Assembly (NCBI RefSeq): GCF_022919175.1 | Contig: NZ_CP095043.1 | Location: 992,001-1,056,000 of the forward strand | DNA from: Leucobacter rhizosphaerae | GTDB taxonomy: Bacteria > Actinomycetota > Actinomycetes > Actinomycetales > Microbacteriaceae | Reading direction: 5' to 3' | DNA: 64,000 nt | Shown: positions 1 through 8,649 of the stretch, piece after piece | How the letters are laid out: every line of letters begins with the position of its first letter | Position numbering within the stretch: position 1 is the first letter of the stretch | Position numbers and translations under genes: made by a program | The notes under the pieces: generated by a model | What the model was told of the DNA's origin: nothing | Database searches by the model: none | Seen by the model: the letters and a program-made list of their open reading frames with translations, nothing else

Positions 1-1
1 G

Positions 2-1477
2 GGCGGACTCGCCGGGATCCTCATCGGACTCCCGGCGCTGCGCCTGCGCGGGGTCAACCTCGCCGTCGTCACCCTCGGCTTCGCCGCGGCCTTCGACGTC
101 ATGCTCGTGCAGATCCAGTTCCCCGGCTCCGTCGACGGCATCGCCGTCGAGCGCCCCGAGTCGTTCTCGAGCGACCGCGAGTACTTCTTCTTCGCCGTCA
201 TCGTCCTCGTGATCTGCGCGCTCCTCATCTCCTGGCTCCAGCGCAGCCGGATCGGCAGCAGCTGGAAAGCCGTGGCGTTCTCCGAGCGCGGCACGGCCGC
301 GGTGGGGCAGAGTGTGAGCGCGGCGAAGCTCTCGGCGTTCGCCGTGAGCGCGGCGCTCGGCGGCATCTCGGGTGGGCTCCTCGCCGGCCAGGTGCAGTTG
401 CCGTTCGCATCGAGCTTCACGCCGCTGCAGTCGCTCGCGCTGTACATCCTCGCCGTGATGAGCGGCGCGTACCTCATCGACATGGCGGTGTTCGGCGGCA
501 TCCTCTGGGTGCTCGTCCCCGAACTGCTGAAGAAGTGGGGCGTGCCGCAGGACTGGGGCTTCGTCATCTTCGGTCTGCTCGGGATCCAGGCGCTCACGAG
601 CGGATCGAACCTCGGCGAGGGGATCCGGAGCCTGTTCCGACGTCGGTCGAAGCGACGCGCGGAGGCGAGCGCGGCGGTCGGCGCGCTGGGCGCGAGCGAC
701 GTCGGCACGAGTGTGCTCGACGTCTTCGCGGTGCCCGAGGCGGCCGAGCCGGTGCCCGCCGACGCGCCGCCCGTGCTCGAGGTGTCCGGGCTCGGCGTGC
801 AGTTCGGGGCGCTCAAGGCCCTCGACGACGTGTCGCTGCGCGTCCGGCCCCGATCCATCATGGGCCTCATCGGGCCGAACGGCGCCGGCAAGTCGACCTT
901 CGTCGACGCGGTGAGCGGCTTCCTGCCGCAGCACACCGGCACCGTGATCCTCGACGGGCAGGACATCACCCGCCAGGCGCCCGCGGCCCGCGCCCGGCAC
1001 GGTCTACGGCGCACCTTCCAGCAGGATCGCGTGCCGCCGCAGCTCACGGTCGAGGCGTACGTGCGGTTCGTGACCCGCAAGCGGATCGACATCGACGAGC
1101 TCACCGACGCCCTGACGTTCCTCGGCTGCCCGCCGCCCGACGAGCGGCTGTCGAACGTGGACGTCGGCACGCGCCGGCTCATCGAGGTCGCGGCCGCCGT
1201 GCTGTCAGGGCCGAAGGTGCTGATCCTCGACGAACCCGCGGCTGGGCTCTCCCACGAGGAGCACCTGCTCTTCGGGCAGCGGCTGACGCGGATCCCGTCG
1301 CGGTTCGACACGGCGATCGTCATCATCGAGCACGACCTCGACCTCGTGCGCACCGTGTGCACCGAGATCACCGTGCTCGACTTCGGGCGCGTGCTGGCGC
1401 AGGGGCCCCAGCAGGAGGTCCTGGAGAATCCGGCCGTGATCGCGGCCTACATGGGAGATGCGGAGATCAGCTCATGA
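2..1477 (+). CDS. Branched-chain amino-acid-type ABC transporter, LivM-LivG fusion (5' truncated)
   Basis: The open frame runs in from base 2, so the N-terminus lies outside the window. The first ~210 visible residues are a LivM-type permease: the opening run GLPALRLRGVNLAVVTLGF is a LivM hallmark and hydrophobic segments follow. A charged Ala/Arg-rich linker leads to a LivG-type ATPase with Walker A GPNGAGKST (about bases 873-899), Walker B VLILDEPAAGLS and switch His in IIEHD. Permease and ATPase are normally separate proteins; here they form one chain. The stop overlaps the livF start (ATGA). Import of branched-chain amino acids or another small carboxylate/amide is typical of the family; the substrate cannot be read from sequence. 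The binding protein and LivH are presumably upstream. Confidence 0.9.
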   Translation, partial: GGLAGILIGLPALRLRGVNLAVVTLGFAAAFDVMLVQIQFPGSVDGIAVERPESFSSDREYFFFAVIVLVICALLISWLQRSRIGSSWKAVAFSERGTAAVGQSVSAAKLSAFAVSAALGGISGGLLAGQVQLPFASSFTPLQSLALYILAVMSGAYLIDMAVFGGILWVLVPELLKKWGVPQDWGFVIFGLLGIQALTSGSNLGEGIRSLFRRRSKRRAEASAAVGALGASDVGTSVLDVFAVPEAAEPVPADAPPVLEVSGLGVQFGALKALDDVSLRVRPRSIMGLIGPNGAGKSTFVDAVSGFLPQHTGTVILDGQDITRQAPAARARHGLRRTFQQDRVPPQLTVEAYVRFVTRKRIDIDELTDALTFLGCPPPDERLSNVDVGTRRLIEVAAAVLSGPKVLILDEPAAGLSHEEHLLFGQRLTRIPSRFDTAIVIIEHDLDLVRTVCTEITVLDFGRVLAQGPQQEVLENPAVIAAYMGDAEISS

Positions 1478-2169
1478 GCGCACTGCAACTGACCGGGGTG
1501 ACGGTGAGCCGCGGCGCGGGCCCGGTCATCTCCGGAGTCGACCTGGCACTGCGCGAGGGCGAGATCCTCGCGCTCGTCGGCCCGAACGGGGCAGGCAAAA
1601 CGAGCCTGCTCGAATCCGTGTCGGGGGTGATCTCCCACTCTGCGGGCGAGATCACCGTCGACGGCGACTCGATCGCGAAGTGGAGCCGGGTGCAGCGATC
1701 CCGCGCGGGCATCGCCCACATCGAGCAGGGGCGTGCGATCTTCCCGTCGCTGACGGTCCGCGAGAACATCATGCTGACCGCGCGCACCGAGGCGGGGCTC
1801 GCGGAGGTGCTCGCCTCGTTCCCGGAGCTCGAAAAGCGCATCGACGCGCAGGCCGTGCTGCTCTCGGGCGGCGAGCAGCAGATGGTGGTGCTGGCGCGGG
1901 CGTTTGCGTCGAAGCCCCGGTTCCTGCTGATCGACGAGATGTCGCTCGGGCTCGCGCCCGTGGTGTTCATGCGGATCCTGCCCGTGATTCAGAGCATCGC
2001 CGCGTCGGGCGTGGGGGTGCTGCTCGTGGAGCAGTTCACGCACCTCGCGCTCGGGATCGCGGACGAGGCGATGGTCGTGTCCTCGGGTCGCGTGAGTCAC
2101 CCGCAGGGGCCGGCGGCCGCGCTCGAGGAGGATCCGGAGCTGCTGCGCGCGGCGTACCTCGGGAGTTGA
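1474..2169 (+). CDS. ABC transporter ATP-binding protein, LivF type
   Basis: This 231-residue ATPase is the second nucleotide-binding subunit of the importer. It has Walker A GPNGAGKTS, signature LLSGGEQQMVVLARAF, Walker B FLLIDEMSLGLAP and an H-loop region LLVEQF typical of LivF. The ATG overlaps the upstream TGA by four bases, with GGAG eight bases before it, so the two are translationally coupled. Length matches LivF (about 230-240 residues). It ends just before a strong hairpin and the convergent SDR gene, so it is the last gene of the transporter operon. Confidence 0.92.
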   Translation: MSALQLTGVTVSRGAGPVISGVDLALREGEILALVGPNGAGKTSLLESVSGVISHSAGEITVDGDSIAKWSRVQRSRAGIAHIEQGRAIFPSLTVRENIMLTARTEAGLAEVLASFPELEKRIDAQAVLLSGGEQQMVVLARAFASKPRFLLIDEMSLGLAPVVFMRILPVIQSIAASGVGVLLVEQFTHLALGIADEAMVVSSGRVSHPQGPAAALEEDPELLRAAYLGS

Positions 2170-2173
2170 TGCG

Positions 2174-2203
2174 GGGTGGGGTCGTCTCGACGCGACCCCA
2201 CCC
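2174..2203. terminator. Bidirectional hairpin between livF-type gene and SDR gene
   Basis: Inverted repeat GGGTGGGGTCG (2174-2184) and CGACCCCACCC (2193-2203) with an 8-base loop, lying in the 44-base gap between convergent genes. There is no clear T-run, as is common in actinomycetes. Probably terminates both transcripts. Confidence 0.7.
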
Positions 2204-2213
2204 ACTCCCAGCC

Positions 2214-3044
2214 CTACATCCCGGCGTGCTCGAACGCCACCGTCGGGAGGTCCACGATGTGCGCACCACCATCGGCGACGAGCACCGCGCCCGTCATGTA
2301 CGACGACTGGGGCGAGCCGAGGAAGCGCACGATCGACGCGATCTCCGAGGGTTCGGCCGGGCGCCCGAGCGGGACGTCGCGAGTCACCGCCGCGTACCCG
2401 GCCGCGCGGTCGGCGATCTCGGGAGAGTGGCTCGCGAATTCGTCCATCTCCGCGTCCGCCATCGGCGTGCGCACCCATCCGGGGCACACGGCGTTCACGC
2501 GGACGCCCTGGCGGCTGTAGTCGCGCGCCAGGCTCTTCGTCAGGCCGATGAGCGCGTGCTTCCCGACCGTGTAGCCTGCGACGGAGGGGCCGGCGAACAG
2601 CCCCGCGAGCGACGACACGATCACGATCTCGCCGCCGCGGTGGCCGGTTCCGTCGCCGAGGAGCGCGGGCAGCGCCTCGCGTGCCATCACAAACGCCGTC
2701 GACAGGTTCACAGTGATCGCGGCACTCCAGTCGTCGTCCGTGGTATCGCCGACGGCCGCAAACCCGTGTCCGCCCGCATTGGCGACGAGCACGTCGATGC
2801 CGCCGAGCCGCTCCACGATCTCGGCCACGGCCGCCCGGGCCGACGCCGCGTCGGACGCGTCCGCGACGATGGCGGTCCCACCGATCCGCGCGGCGACCTC
2901 CTCGATGGGCTCGCGCCGCCGCCCGACGACGACCACACTCGCCCCCTCCGCGGCGTACCGCTCGGCGATCGCCGCTCCGATTCCGGTACCGCCGCCCGTG
3001 ATCACGACCACGCGGCCCTGCACGTCGCTGTCTGTGGTTCCCAT
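2214..3044 (-). CDS. SDR-family oxidoreductase (3-oxoacyl-ACP reductase-like)
   Basis: A 276-residue classical short-chain dehydrogenase. It shows the N-terminal nucleotide-binding motif TGGGTGIGAAIA, the NAG motif (VLVANAGG), catalytic Ser in VSSLAGLF and the Tyr-x3-Lys pair in YTVGKHAL, and ends with a typical C-terminal GAVLVADGG. I place the start at ATG 3044 (MGTTDSDVQ) because AAGGAC lies eight bases before it. The frame stays open upstream through a 24-bp tandem repeat, but that would add repeated ASTEAERQ units with no SDR homology. Substrate unknown. It faces an amidohydrolase and EthD gene, suggesting a small catabolic locus. Confidence 0.85.
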   Translation of the reverse strand: MGTTDSDVQGRVVVITGGGTGIGAAIAERYAAEGASVVVVGRRREPIEEVAARIGGTAIVADASDAASARAAVAEIVERLGGIDVLVANAGGHGFAAVGDTTDDDWSAAITVNLSTAFVMAREALPALLGDGTGHRGGEIVIVSSLAGLFAGPSVAGYTVGKHALIGLTKSLARDYSRQGVRVNAVCPGWVRTPMADAEMDEFASHSPEIADRAAGYAAVTRDVPLGRPAEPSEIASIVRFLGSPQSSYMTGAVLVADGGAHIVDLPTVAFEHAGM

Positions 3045-3348
3045 GAAACGTCCTTGTCTCTCTGCCTCGGTTGAGGCTTGTCTCTCTGCCTCGGTTGAGG
3101 CTTGTCTCTCTGCCTCGGTTGAGGCTTGTCTCTCTGCCTCGGTTGAGGCCTGTGTCGTGGGCGCCACGCTCCTGGCGGCGCCGTCGCCACGTCCCATCAT
3201 TCCTCGCTCACAGACCGGCCACGAGGAGCCGAGCGCTCTCGTTCCACCAGTCTTCGCACAGAGTCAACGATGGGCGACGAACCGCTGAAATACTGGGTGG
3301 AGACCCGATCCACGCAGCACTCAGCCCCGACGCACCAGGGAGTCAACG
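3045..3348. other. Intergenic region between divergent SDR and amidohydrolase genes
   Basis: About 300 bases without a convincing gene. It holds the SDR ribosome-binding site (fused to the last repeat copy), four 24-bp tandem repeats, then roughly 200 bases of less repetitive sequence leading to the amidohydrolase start. The 12-mer GAGTCAACGATG occurs twice, at 3261-3272 and 3340-3351, the second copy carrying the amidohydrolase ATG. Both divergent promoters must lie here, but I see no confident -35/-10 pair. Confidence 0.6.
3053..3148. repeat. 24-bp tandem repeat, four perfect copies
   Basis: Copies at 3053-3076, 3077-3100, 3101-3124 and 3125-3148 are identical. Read on the minus strand each unit contains GAGGC-AGAGAGACAA-GCCTC across the junction, a small inverted repeat, and the core GAGAGACAAG found singly in two other promoters of the window. 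The unit is a multiple of three, so the SDR frame stays open through it (ASTEAERQ repeats), but the SD-preceded ATG lies downstream. Confidence 0.95.
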
Positions 3349-5034
3349 ATGACCCGCACCCCGCACGAGCCAGCACCGCACGAGCACACGCGCGACCAGG
3401 GCACCGCCCCCGACCTCATCCTCACGAACGCGCGCGTCTACACCGTCGACGCCGACCGGCCGTGGGCCGAGGCCGTCGCGGTGTCGGGCGGCCGGATCAC
3501 TGCGGTCGGCACGAGCAGCGAGCTCGATGCCCTTGCGGGGCCGGACACGGAGATCCGCGACCTGTCGGGCGCCTTCCTCATGCCCGGCCTCGTCGACGTG
3601 CACAACCACCACTTCCTCGCCGGCAAGGAGGAGCTGTTCGAGCTGCGGGTCCCGATCGGGGCAGACCTCGCGGGCATCGTCGCCGCGGTGCGGGATCACG
3701 CCGCGCGTCTCTCCCCCGACGCCTGGATCGTCGGCGGCCCCTGGGCGAGCGACCGCTTCGGCGAGATCAGCACCGCCGACGCCCTCGCGCAGCTCGACGC
3801 GGCGGCCGACGGCCGCCCGGTGATGCTGTCGGACGACTCGCACCACAACCGCTGGGTCAACAGCCGGGCGATGGCGCTTGCGAGGGTCGAGGCCGGCCAG
3901 GAGGGAGTGGTGCTCGATCCCGAGGGGCGCGCCACGGGCGTGCTGCTCGAGGCGGCGGGGCTCCCGGTCGCCCGCGCCCAGCAGGCCGCAGGCGCCCTCA
4001 CCGCTGACGAGGAGCGCCGCTCGGCGCAGCGCGGCGTCGAGATTCTGAACTCCTACGGCGTCACCGCCTTCCAGGACGCCGGGGTGTCGACACACATCCT
4101 CGAGGCGCTCCGCTCCCTCGATGCGGCCGGGGAACTCGACGCCTGGGTGGTGTCGTCGCTGCTCATCAACGACGAGATCTTCGGCTTCGCCCGGGTGGGC
4201 GAGGATCTCGTCTTCGACGGCGAGCGCTACCGTACCGAGCACCACCGTCCCGACTTCGTGAAGATCTTCCTCGACGGCGTGCCGCCCACGCGCACGGGCG
4301 CGTTCATCGAGCCGTACCTGCCCGACGACGTGCACGGCGATCACTTCCACGGCGACACGCTGCTCGATCCCGCAGAACTCACCGACTGGCTGCGCCGGGT
4401 CGCGGTGGCGGGGCTCTCCGCGAAGATCCACTGCACCGGCGACGCCTCGGTGCACGCCGTGCTGAATGCCGTCGAGGTCCTCCGCGGCGAGGGGTTCACC
4501 GACACCCGCTACCAGGTGGCCCACGGGCAGTTCGTGCACCCGGACGACATCGGCCGCTTCGCTCCGCTCGGCGTCTCCGCCGACATCTCCCCCTTCATCT
4601 GGGTGCCGGGCCCCATCGTCGAGGCGATCCGCGAGGTGCTGCCCCGCGAGCGCGCCGACCAGATGCAGCCGAACCGCTCCCTGCTCGACGCGGGTGCGAT
4701 CGTCGCCGGCGGCTCGGACTGGCCCGTCTCCCCGTCTCCGAACGCCTGGGAGGGCATCCACGGGCTCGTCACCCGCGAGGATCCGAGCGGCCAGTACCCG
4801 GGCACGCTGTGGCCGGAGCAGGCGATCACGCTCCCCGAGGCGATCGCGGCGTTCACCATCGGCGGGGCCGAGGCGATGGGCCTGGCCGACGAGGTCGGAT
4901 CACTGACCCCCGGGAAGTCCGCGGATTTTGTGCTGCTGGATCGCGATCCCTTCGACCAGCCCGCGAACCGACTCGTCGAGACGACCGTGACCGAGACCTG
5001 GTTCGCCGGGCGGCGCGTCTACTCCCGCGACTGA
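3349..5034 (+). CDS. YtcJ-type metal-dependent amidohydrolase (amidohydrolase_3)
   Basis: 561 residues, usual size for the YtcJ/AepA group. After a polar N-terminus comes the beta-sandwich strand ILTNARVYTVDADRPWAEAVAVSGG. The metal-site motif is HNHH (about residue 84), followed by further His ligands in KIHCTGDASVHA and VAHGQFVHPDD, and the late catalytic Asp in GGSDWPVSPSP. The C-terminus (KSADFVLLDRDPF) is typical. The family hydrolyses C-N bonds of amides, formamides or cyclic ureides; the substrate is not predictable. GGGAG seven bases before ATG 3349 supports the start. A paralogue lies at 21.5-23 kb. Fifty bases downstream is an EthD-like gene, probably co-transcribed. Confidence 0.85.
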   Translation: MTRTPHEPAPHEHTRDQGTAPDLILTNARVYTVDADRPWAEAVAVSGGRITAVGTSSELDALAGPDTEIRDLSGAFLMPGLVDVHNHHFLAGKEELFELRVPIGADLAGIVAAVRDHAARLSPDAWIVGGPWASDRFGEISTADALAQLDAAADGRPVMLSDDSHHNRWVNSRAMALARVEAGQEGVVLDPEGRATGVLLEAAGLPVARAQQAAGALTADEERRSAQRGVEILNSYGVTAFQDAGVSTHILEALRSLDAAGELDAWVVSSLLINDEIFGFARVGEDLVFDGERYRTEHHRPDFVKIFLDGVPPTRTGAFIEPYLPDDVHGDHFHGDTLLDPAELTDWLRRVAVAGLSAKIHCTGDASVHAVLNAVEVLRGEGFTDTRYQVAHGQFVHPDDIGRFAPLGVSADISPFIWVPGPIVEAIREVLPRERADQMQPNRSLLDAGAIVAGGSDWPVSPSPNAWEGIHGLVTREDPSGQYPGTLWPEQAITLPEAIAAFTIGGAEAMGLADEVGSLTPGKSADFVLLDRDPFDQPANRLVETTVTETWFAGRRVYSRD

Positions 5035-5084
5035 CCCGATACGCTCGGGAGCCCCACCCAGCCGATCTCCAGAAAGGACCCGCA

Positions 5085-5399
5085 ATGCACCAGCTCACCG
5101 TGCTCTACCCCGAACCCGTCGACCGCGCCGCCTTCGAGGCGCACTATCGCAGCGTTCACCTACCGCTCTGCGCGCAGCTGCCCGGGGTGCAGGACATCTC
5201 GTTTGCGATCGGGATCGCCGAGCCCGGCGCCGGGCCGTACTTCGCCGTGTTCCACGCGCGCTTCTTCGACGAGGCGGCCCTGGGCGCCGCCCTGAGCTCG
5301 CCGGAGGGCAAAGCGGTGCAGGCCGACGTCGCGAACTACGCGACTGGCGGTTCGACCGTGCTCACCTACGCGGTGGAGTCGCTAGCGGCAGAAAAGTAA
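5085..5399 (+). CDS. EthD-family dimeric alpha/beta-barrel protein
   Basis: 104 residues starting MHQLTVLYPEPVDRAAFEAHY, with the EthD-like pattern of a Y-x-x-x-H-x-P-L motif (HYRSVHLPL) and a C-terminal strand. ATG is preceded by AGAAAGGA. EthD-like proteins are ferredoxin-fold dimers, often encoded beside oxygenases or hydrolases and required for catabolism by unclear means. The stop codon lies inside a 16-bp tandem repeat that continues downstream, so the last residues (AAEK) are encoded by repeat sequence. Confidence 0.75.
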   Translation: MHQLTVLYPEPVDRAAFEAHYRSVHLPLCAQLPGVQDISFAIGIAEPGAGPYFAVFHARFFDEAALGAALSSPEGKAVQADVANYATGGSTVLTYAVESLAAEK

Positions 5400-5448
5400 C
5401 GCAGCAGAAGTGTAGAGCGGCAGAAGTGTTGAGCGGCAGAAGAGCAGA
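5385..5448. repeat. 16-bp tandem repeat, four imperfect copies, spanning a stop codon
   Basis: Units GCGGCAGAAAAGTAAC (5385-5400), GCAGCAGAAGTGTAGA (5401-5416), GCGGCAGAAGTGTTGA (5417-5432) and GCGGCAGAAGAGCAGA (5433-5448). The first contains the TAA of the EthD-like gene. Confidence 0.9.
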
Positions 5449-5481
5449 TCGGACGCCGACGCACTGAGTCGGCTGGCCGTT

Positions 5482-5537
5482 CAGACCCCGCTGGACCGCA
5501 CAGACCCCGCAGACCGCACAGACCCCGCCGGACCGTT
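5482..5537. repeat. 18-19-bp tandem repeat, three imperfect copies
   Basis: Units beginning CAGACCCCGC at 5482, 5501 and 5519 (19, 18 and 19 bases), adjoining the sulfatase stop codon. A second, unrelated short tandem array in the same 140-base gap. Confidence 0.85.
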
Positions 5538-7852
5538 CAGTCCGCGAGCTCCGCGACGGCCACGCCGATCCGGCGCAGCACCGTGCGGTCGTGCTGCGAG
5601 CGCGCCCCGGGCACAATGCAGATCCGCTCGATCGCGCCCCCGCTGAAGCGGTAGCTCCGGTGCCGCTCGTGGAGCTCCCAGTCGACTGGCCCGCCGAAGT
5701 CGTACCCGGCGCTGATCCCGGTGAACGGTGCCATGCCCATGAGCATCGGAACGGCGTCGATCTCGGCGTCCACCACACCGTCGACCTCGAGTCGGAGCCG
5801 CCAGCGCAGCCCGTCGAGCTCGTCGACGCGGAGGATCAGCTCGTGCGGCCCGGGCCCGAGCGCGCTGCCGACCGCCCGATGCATGTCACCGTACGCGTTG
5901 TAGGCGAGCCGCGTCCGCCCGCCGTCGAGCGCCACGAGATAGCCGCCGCCCTGATCCCCGTGCGCAATGAGCACGCCGGCGGCGGACGCGCCGAGCTCGA
6001 CGTCGATCTCCACGCGGAACGACTTCAGCACCGTGAGCTGCGCCGAGCGGAAGCGCTCGAGCGGCGGCCGGAACGGCACGAGGGTCACAGGTTCGGCCAG
6101 CGCGGCCTCCGAGTCGGGCCGAGTGCGGTGCAGCGATCCGTCGTCGTCGAGGGGCAGCACCGCGTTCCGCCACGCCTCATCGCGCCAGCGCTCCGCGAGC
6201 TCCGCGACCCGCTCGGGCTGCTCCGCCGCGAGGTCGCGCGTCTCGGTCGGGTCGGTCTCCAGGTGGTAGAGCTCCCACCGGCCCCCGGCGGCCCCCTCCT
6301 CCCGCGCGGGCGGCACGGGCGAGAGCGCCTTCCACGCGCCGTCCACGAGCGCCCGGCGACCAACGCACTCGAAGTACTGCGACGCGCGTCCGGGAGCGGC
6401 GGGATCGTCGAGCACCGTCCGCACGCTGCGGCCGTCGGGCTCCTGGGCGGGCCGGCCGTGGCGCTCCGCCAGCGGCGGCACGCCGGTGAGGTCGAGGATC
6501 GTCGGCGCGAGATCGGACACGAACACGAACTGATCGCGAAGCCCCCGCGTCCGCTCGGGCGCCGCGGGCCAGGAGATGACGAGCGGCGCGTGCACCCCGC
6601 CCTCGTATGTCGAGGACTTGAAGGAGCGGAACGGGGTGTTCGACACCCGCGCCCAGCCGGTCGGGTACTGGCTGAAGAGCCGCGGCCCGCCGATCTCCGC
6701 GGGGTCGCGCGGCACATCGCGGATCCAGCCCTCGGGCAGTTCGGCGTTGACGCCGAACTGCGCGAAGTAGCTCCGCGTGCCGCTCGGTCCGCCCTCGGCC
6801 GTGCCGCCGTTGTCGCTCGCGAGCACGATGATGGTGTTGTCGAGCTCGCCAAGCTGTTCGAGGTGCGCGGTGAGTCGCCCGAGGCTCTGATCCACCTCGT
6901 CGACGGCCGCCGCGTAGACCTCCATGTGCCGCGCGAAGAGCTCGCGGTCGTCGGCGCTCAGCGTCGACCACTCGGGGATCGCCTCAGCGTCGGCGAGCGA
7001 CGGCTCGGGCAGGGTGGCGCCCTCCGGGATCACCCCCAGCTCGAGCTGCCGCGCGAAGCGGGCCTCGCGAAGCGTGTTCCAGCCGTCTTCGTAGCGGCCG
7101 CGATGCCGCTCGATGTCGACCGCCTTCGCCTGGATCGGCCCGTGCACGGAGGTGTGCGCGACATACAGAAAGAACGGCTTGCGCGCGTCGTTCACCCGGA
7201 GCTCGTCGATCATGGTGAGCGACTCGTCGATGAGCTCGTCGGTCAGGAAGTAGCCGTCGGGCACCTCCGGCCGGTCGACGACCGAGTTGTCTCGCACGAG
7301 GCGGTGCGGGTGGTGGAGCGAGGTGAAACCGTCCATGCTGCCGAAGTAGCGATCGAAGCCGCGCTGCAGCGGCCACGAGGATCGGTCGGCCGCGTCGTGG
7401 AGGCGCGACTCGAGCGTGAGGTGCCACTTGCCCACCATGAAGGTCGCGTACCCGCCCGCGCGGAGCGACTCAGCGAGTGTGGGGGCGTCTTCCGGCAGCT
7501 CGCACGTGTATCCCGGGTACCCGGGATCCGTGTGCGCGACGAAGCCGAACCCGGCGCGGTGCGGGTTGAGGCCGGTCATGAGCGCCGCCCGCGCCGGCGA
7601 GCACATGGGCGCGGTGCGGTAGTTGGTGAACGTCCAGCCGTCGCGGGCGAGGCGGTCGACGTGCGGGGTCGGGATCTCGCTCCCGAACGGCCCGAGGTCG
7701 CTGAAGCCGAGGTCGTCGACGAGCATGACGATGACGTTCGGTGCACCGTCCCGGGCCCGGGTGCGATCCGGCCACCAGGGCTCCGAGTCGGAGACGAACT
7801 CCGCGATCCTGCCGCCGAACCCCTCGGGAGCGCGCCGCTCCTCCGGACGCAC
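5537..7852 (-). CDS. Type I arylsulfatase
   Basis: 771 residues with the sulfatase signature C-S-P-A-R at Cys84 (followed by AALMTG), whose Cys is converted to formylglycine by FGE. Metal-binding Asp pair in VDDLGFSD (about 46-47), substrate-binding His motifs, and a late metal motif (LASDNGG). A C-terminal extension of ~200 residues follows the catalytic domain. It hydrolyses sulfate esters to release sulfate. No signal peptide is evident, so it is probably cytoplasmic. GTG start two bases after the stop of the upstream ABC ATPase, implying translational coupling with the importer. The maturase is encoded ~4 kb away in the divergent operon. Confidence 0.9.
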   Translation of the reverse strand: MRPEERRAPEGFGGRIAEFVSDSEPWWPDRTRARDGAPNVIVMLVDDLGFSDLGPFGSEIPTPHVDRLARDGWTFTNYRTAPMCSPARAALMTGLNPHRAGFGFVAHTDPGYPGYTCELPEDAPTLAESLRAGGYATFMVGKWHLTLESRLHDAADRSSWPLQRGFDRYFGSMDGFTSLHHPHRLVRDNSVVDRPEVPDGYFLTDELIDESLTMIDELRVNDARKPFFLYVAHTSVHGPIQAKAVDIERHRGRYEDGWNTLREARFARQLELGVIPEGATLPEPSLADAEAIPEWSTLSADDRELFARHMEVYAAAVDEVDQSLGRLTAHLEQLGELDNTIIVLASDNGGTAEGGPSGTRSYFAQFGVNAELPEGWIRDVPRDPAEIGGPRLFSQYPTGWARVSNTPFRSFKSSTYEGGVHAPLVISWPAAPERTRGLRDQFVFVSDLAPTILDLTGVPPLAERHGRPAQEPDGRSVRTVLDDPAAPGRASQYFECVGRRALVDGAWKALSPVPPAREEGAAGGRWELYHLETDPTETRDLAAEQPERVAELAERWRDEAWRNAVLPLDDDGSLHRTRPDSEAALAEPVTLVPFRPPLERFRSAQLTVLKSFRVEIDVELGASAAGVLIAHGDQGGGYLVALDGGRTRLAYNAYGDMHRAVGSALGPGPHELILRVDELDGLRWRLRLEVDGVVDAEIDAVPMLMGMAPFTGISAGYDFGGPVDWELHERHRSYRFSGGAIERICIVPGARSQHDRTVLRRIGVAVAELAD

Positions 7853-7854
7853 CC

Positions 7855-8649
7855 CTAGCCCGCTTTCCGGATCAGTTCGAAGATCTCGGTGCGCAGCTCC
7901 GCGAATTCGGGCCGAGCCCGCGTCGTGAGCTGATCCCGGGGCCCGCCGAAGTCGATGTCGATGATACGGGTCACCCGTGCCGGGCGCTCCCCCAGCACGA
8001 TGACCCGGTCCGAGAGGTACACGGCCTCATCGATGTCGTGGGTGACGATGACGATCGTCATGCCGAACTGCGCGCGGATCCGCAGGCACAGGTCCTCCAG
8101 TTCGAAGCGCGTCTGCGCATCGACGGAGGCGAACGGCTCATCCATGACGAGCACCTCGGGCCGATAGGCGATGGCGCGCGCGATGGCGACGCGCTGCTGC
8201 ATGCCACCCGAGAGCTGCCACGGGTACTTCGATTCGGCCCCCGTGAGCCCCACGGCCTCGAGCGCGGAGCTGATCCGCTCCTCGCGCTCGGCGGCGGGCA
8301 GGCGGAGGTGGCGCAGCGGCAGCCGCACGTTCTTCTCCACCGTGAGCCACGGCATGAGCGATCGCGTGTACTCCTGGAACACGAGCGCCATCTCCTCCGG
8401 CGGGCCGTCGATGAGCGTGCCGTCGATCCGCGCGGATCCGGAGGTGATGCTCTGCAGGCCGGTGAGGCACTTCAGCAGCGTCGTCTTGCCGATGCCGGAG
8501 GGCCCGACGATGCAGGCGATCTCCGCGACCCGCACGTCGAAGGTGAGGTCGGCGATGACCGGCACGGCTCCGCGCTTCGTGTCGTAGCTCTTCGCGAGCC
8601 CGCTCACGCTGAGGCGGACGGGGGCGTCGGTGAGGTCGGTGAGCGTCAT
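7855..8649 (-). CDS. ABC transporter ATP-binding protein, SsuB/TauB type
   Basis: 264 residues. Walker A GPSGIGKTTLLK, Q-loop VFQEYTRSLMPW, signature LSGGMQQRVAIARA, Walker B EVLVMDEPFASVDAQTR and H-loop VTHDIDEAVYLSDR are all present and typical of nitrate/sulfonate/taurine importers. ATG overlaps the upstream permease stop by four bases. It energises import for the sulfatase operon; the likely cargo is a sulfate ester or sulfonate, by analogy with the AtsRBC importer beside arylsulfatase in Pseudomonas putida (inference). Confidence 0.92.
   Translation of the reverse strand: MTLTDLTDAPVRLSVSGLAKSYDTKRGAVPVIADLTFDVRVAEIACIVGPSGIGKTTLLKCLTGLQSITSGSARIDGTLIDGPPEEMALVFQEYTRSLMPWLTVEKNVRLPLRHLRLPAAEREERISSALEAVGLTGAESKYPWQLSGGMQQRVAIARAIAYRPEVLVMDEPFASVDAQTRFELEDLCLRIRAQFGMTIVIVTHDIDEAVYLSDRVIVLGERPARVTRIIDIDFGGPRDQLTTRARPEFAELRTEIFELIRKAG

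Noticed and set aside
3053-3148. CRISPR array or coding N-terminal extension of the SDR
   Set aside because: Units are contiguous with no spacers, and the ATG at 3044 has a good RBS while the repeat-encoded residues lie outside the SDR fold.
5591-7858. 755-residue open frame antisense to the sulfatase
   Set aside because: Arg/Val/Ala/Glu-rich shadow produced by G/C-biased third codon positions; no recognisable domain, while the opposite strand encodes a complete sulfatase with all motifs.
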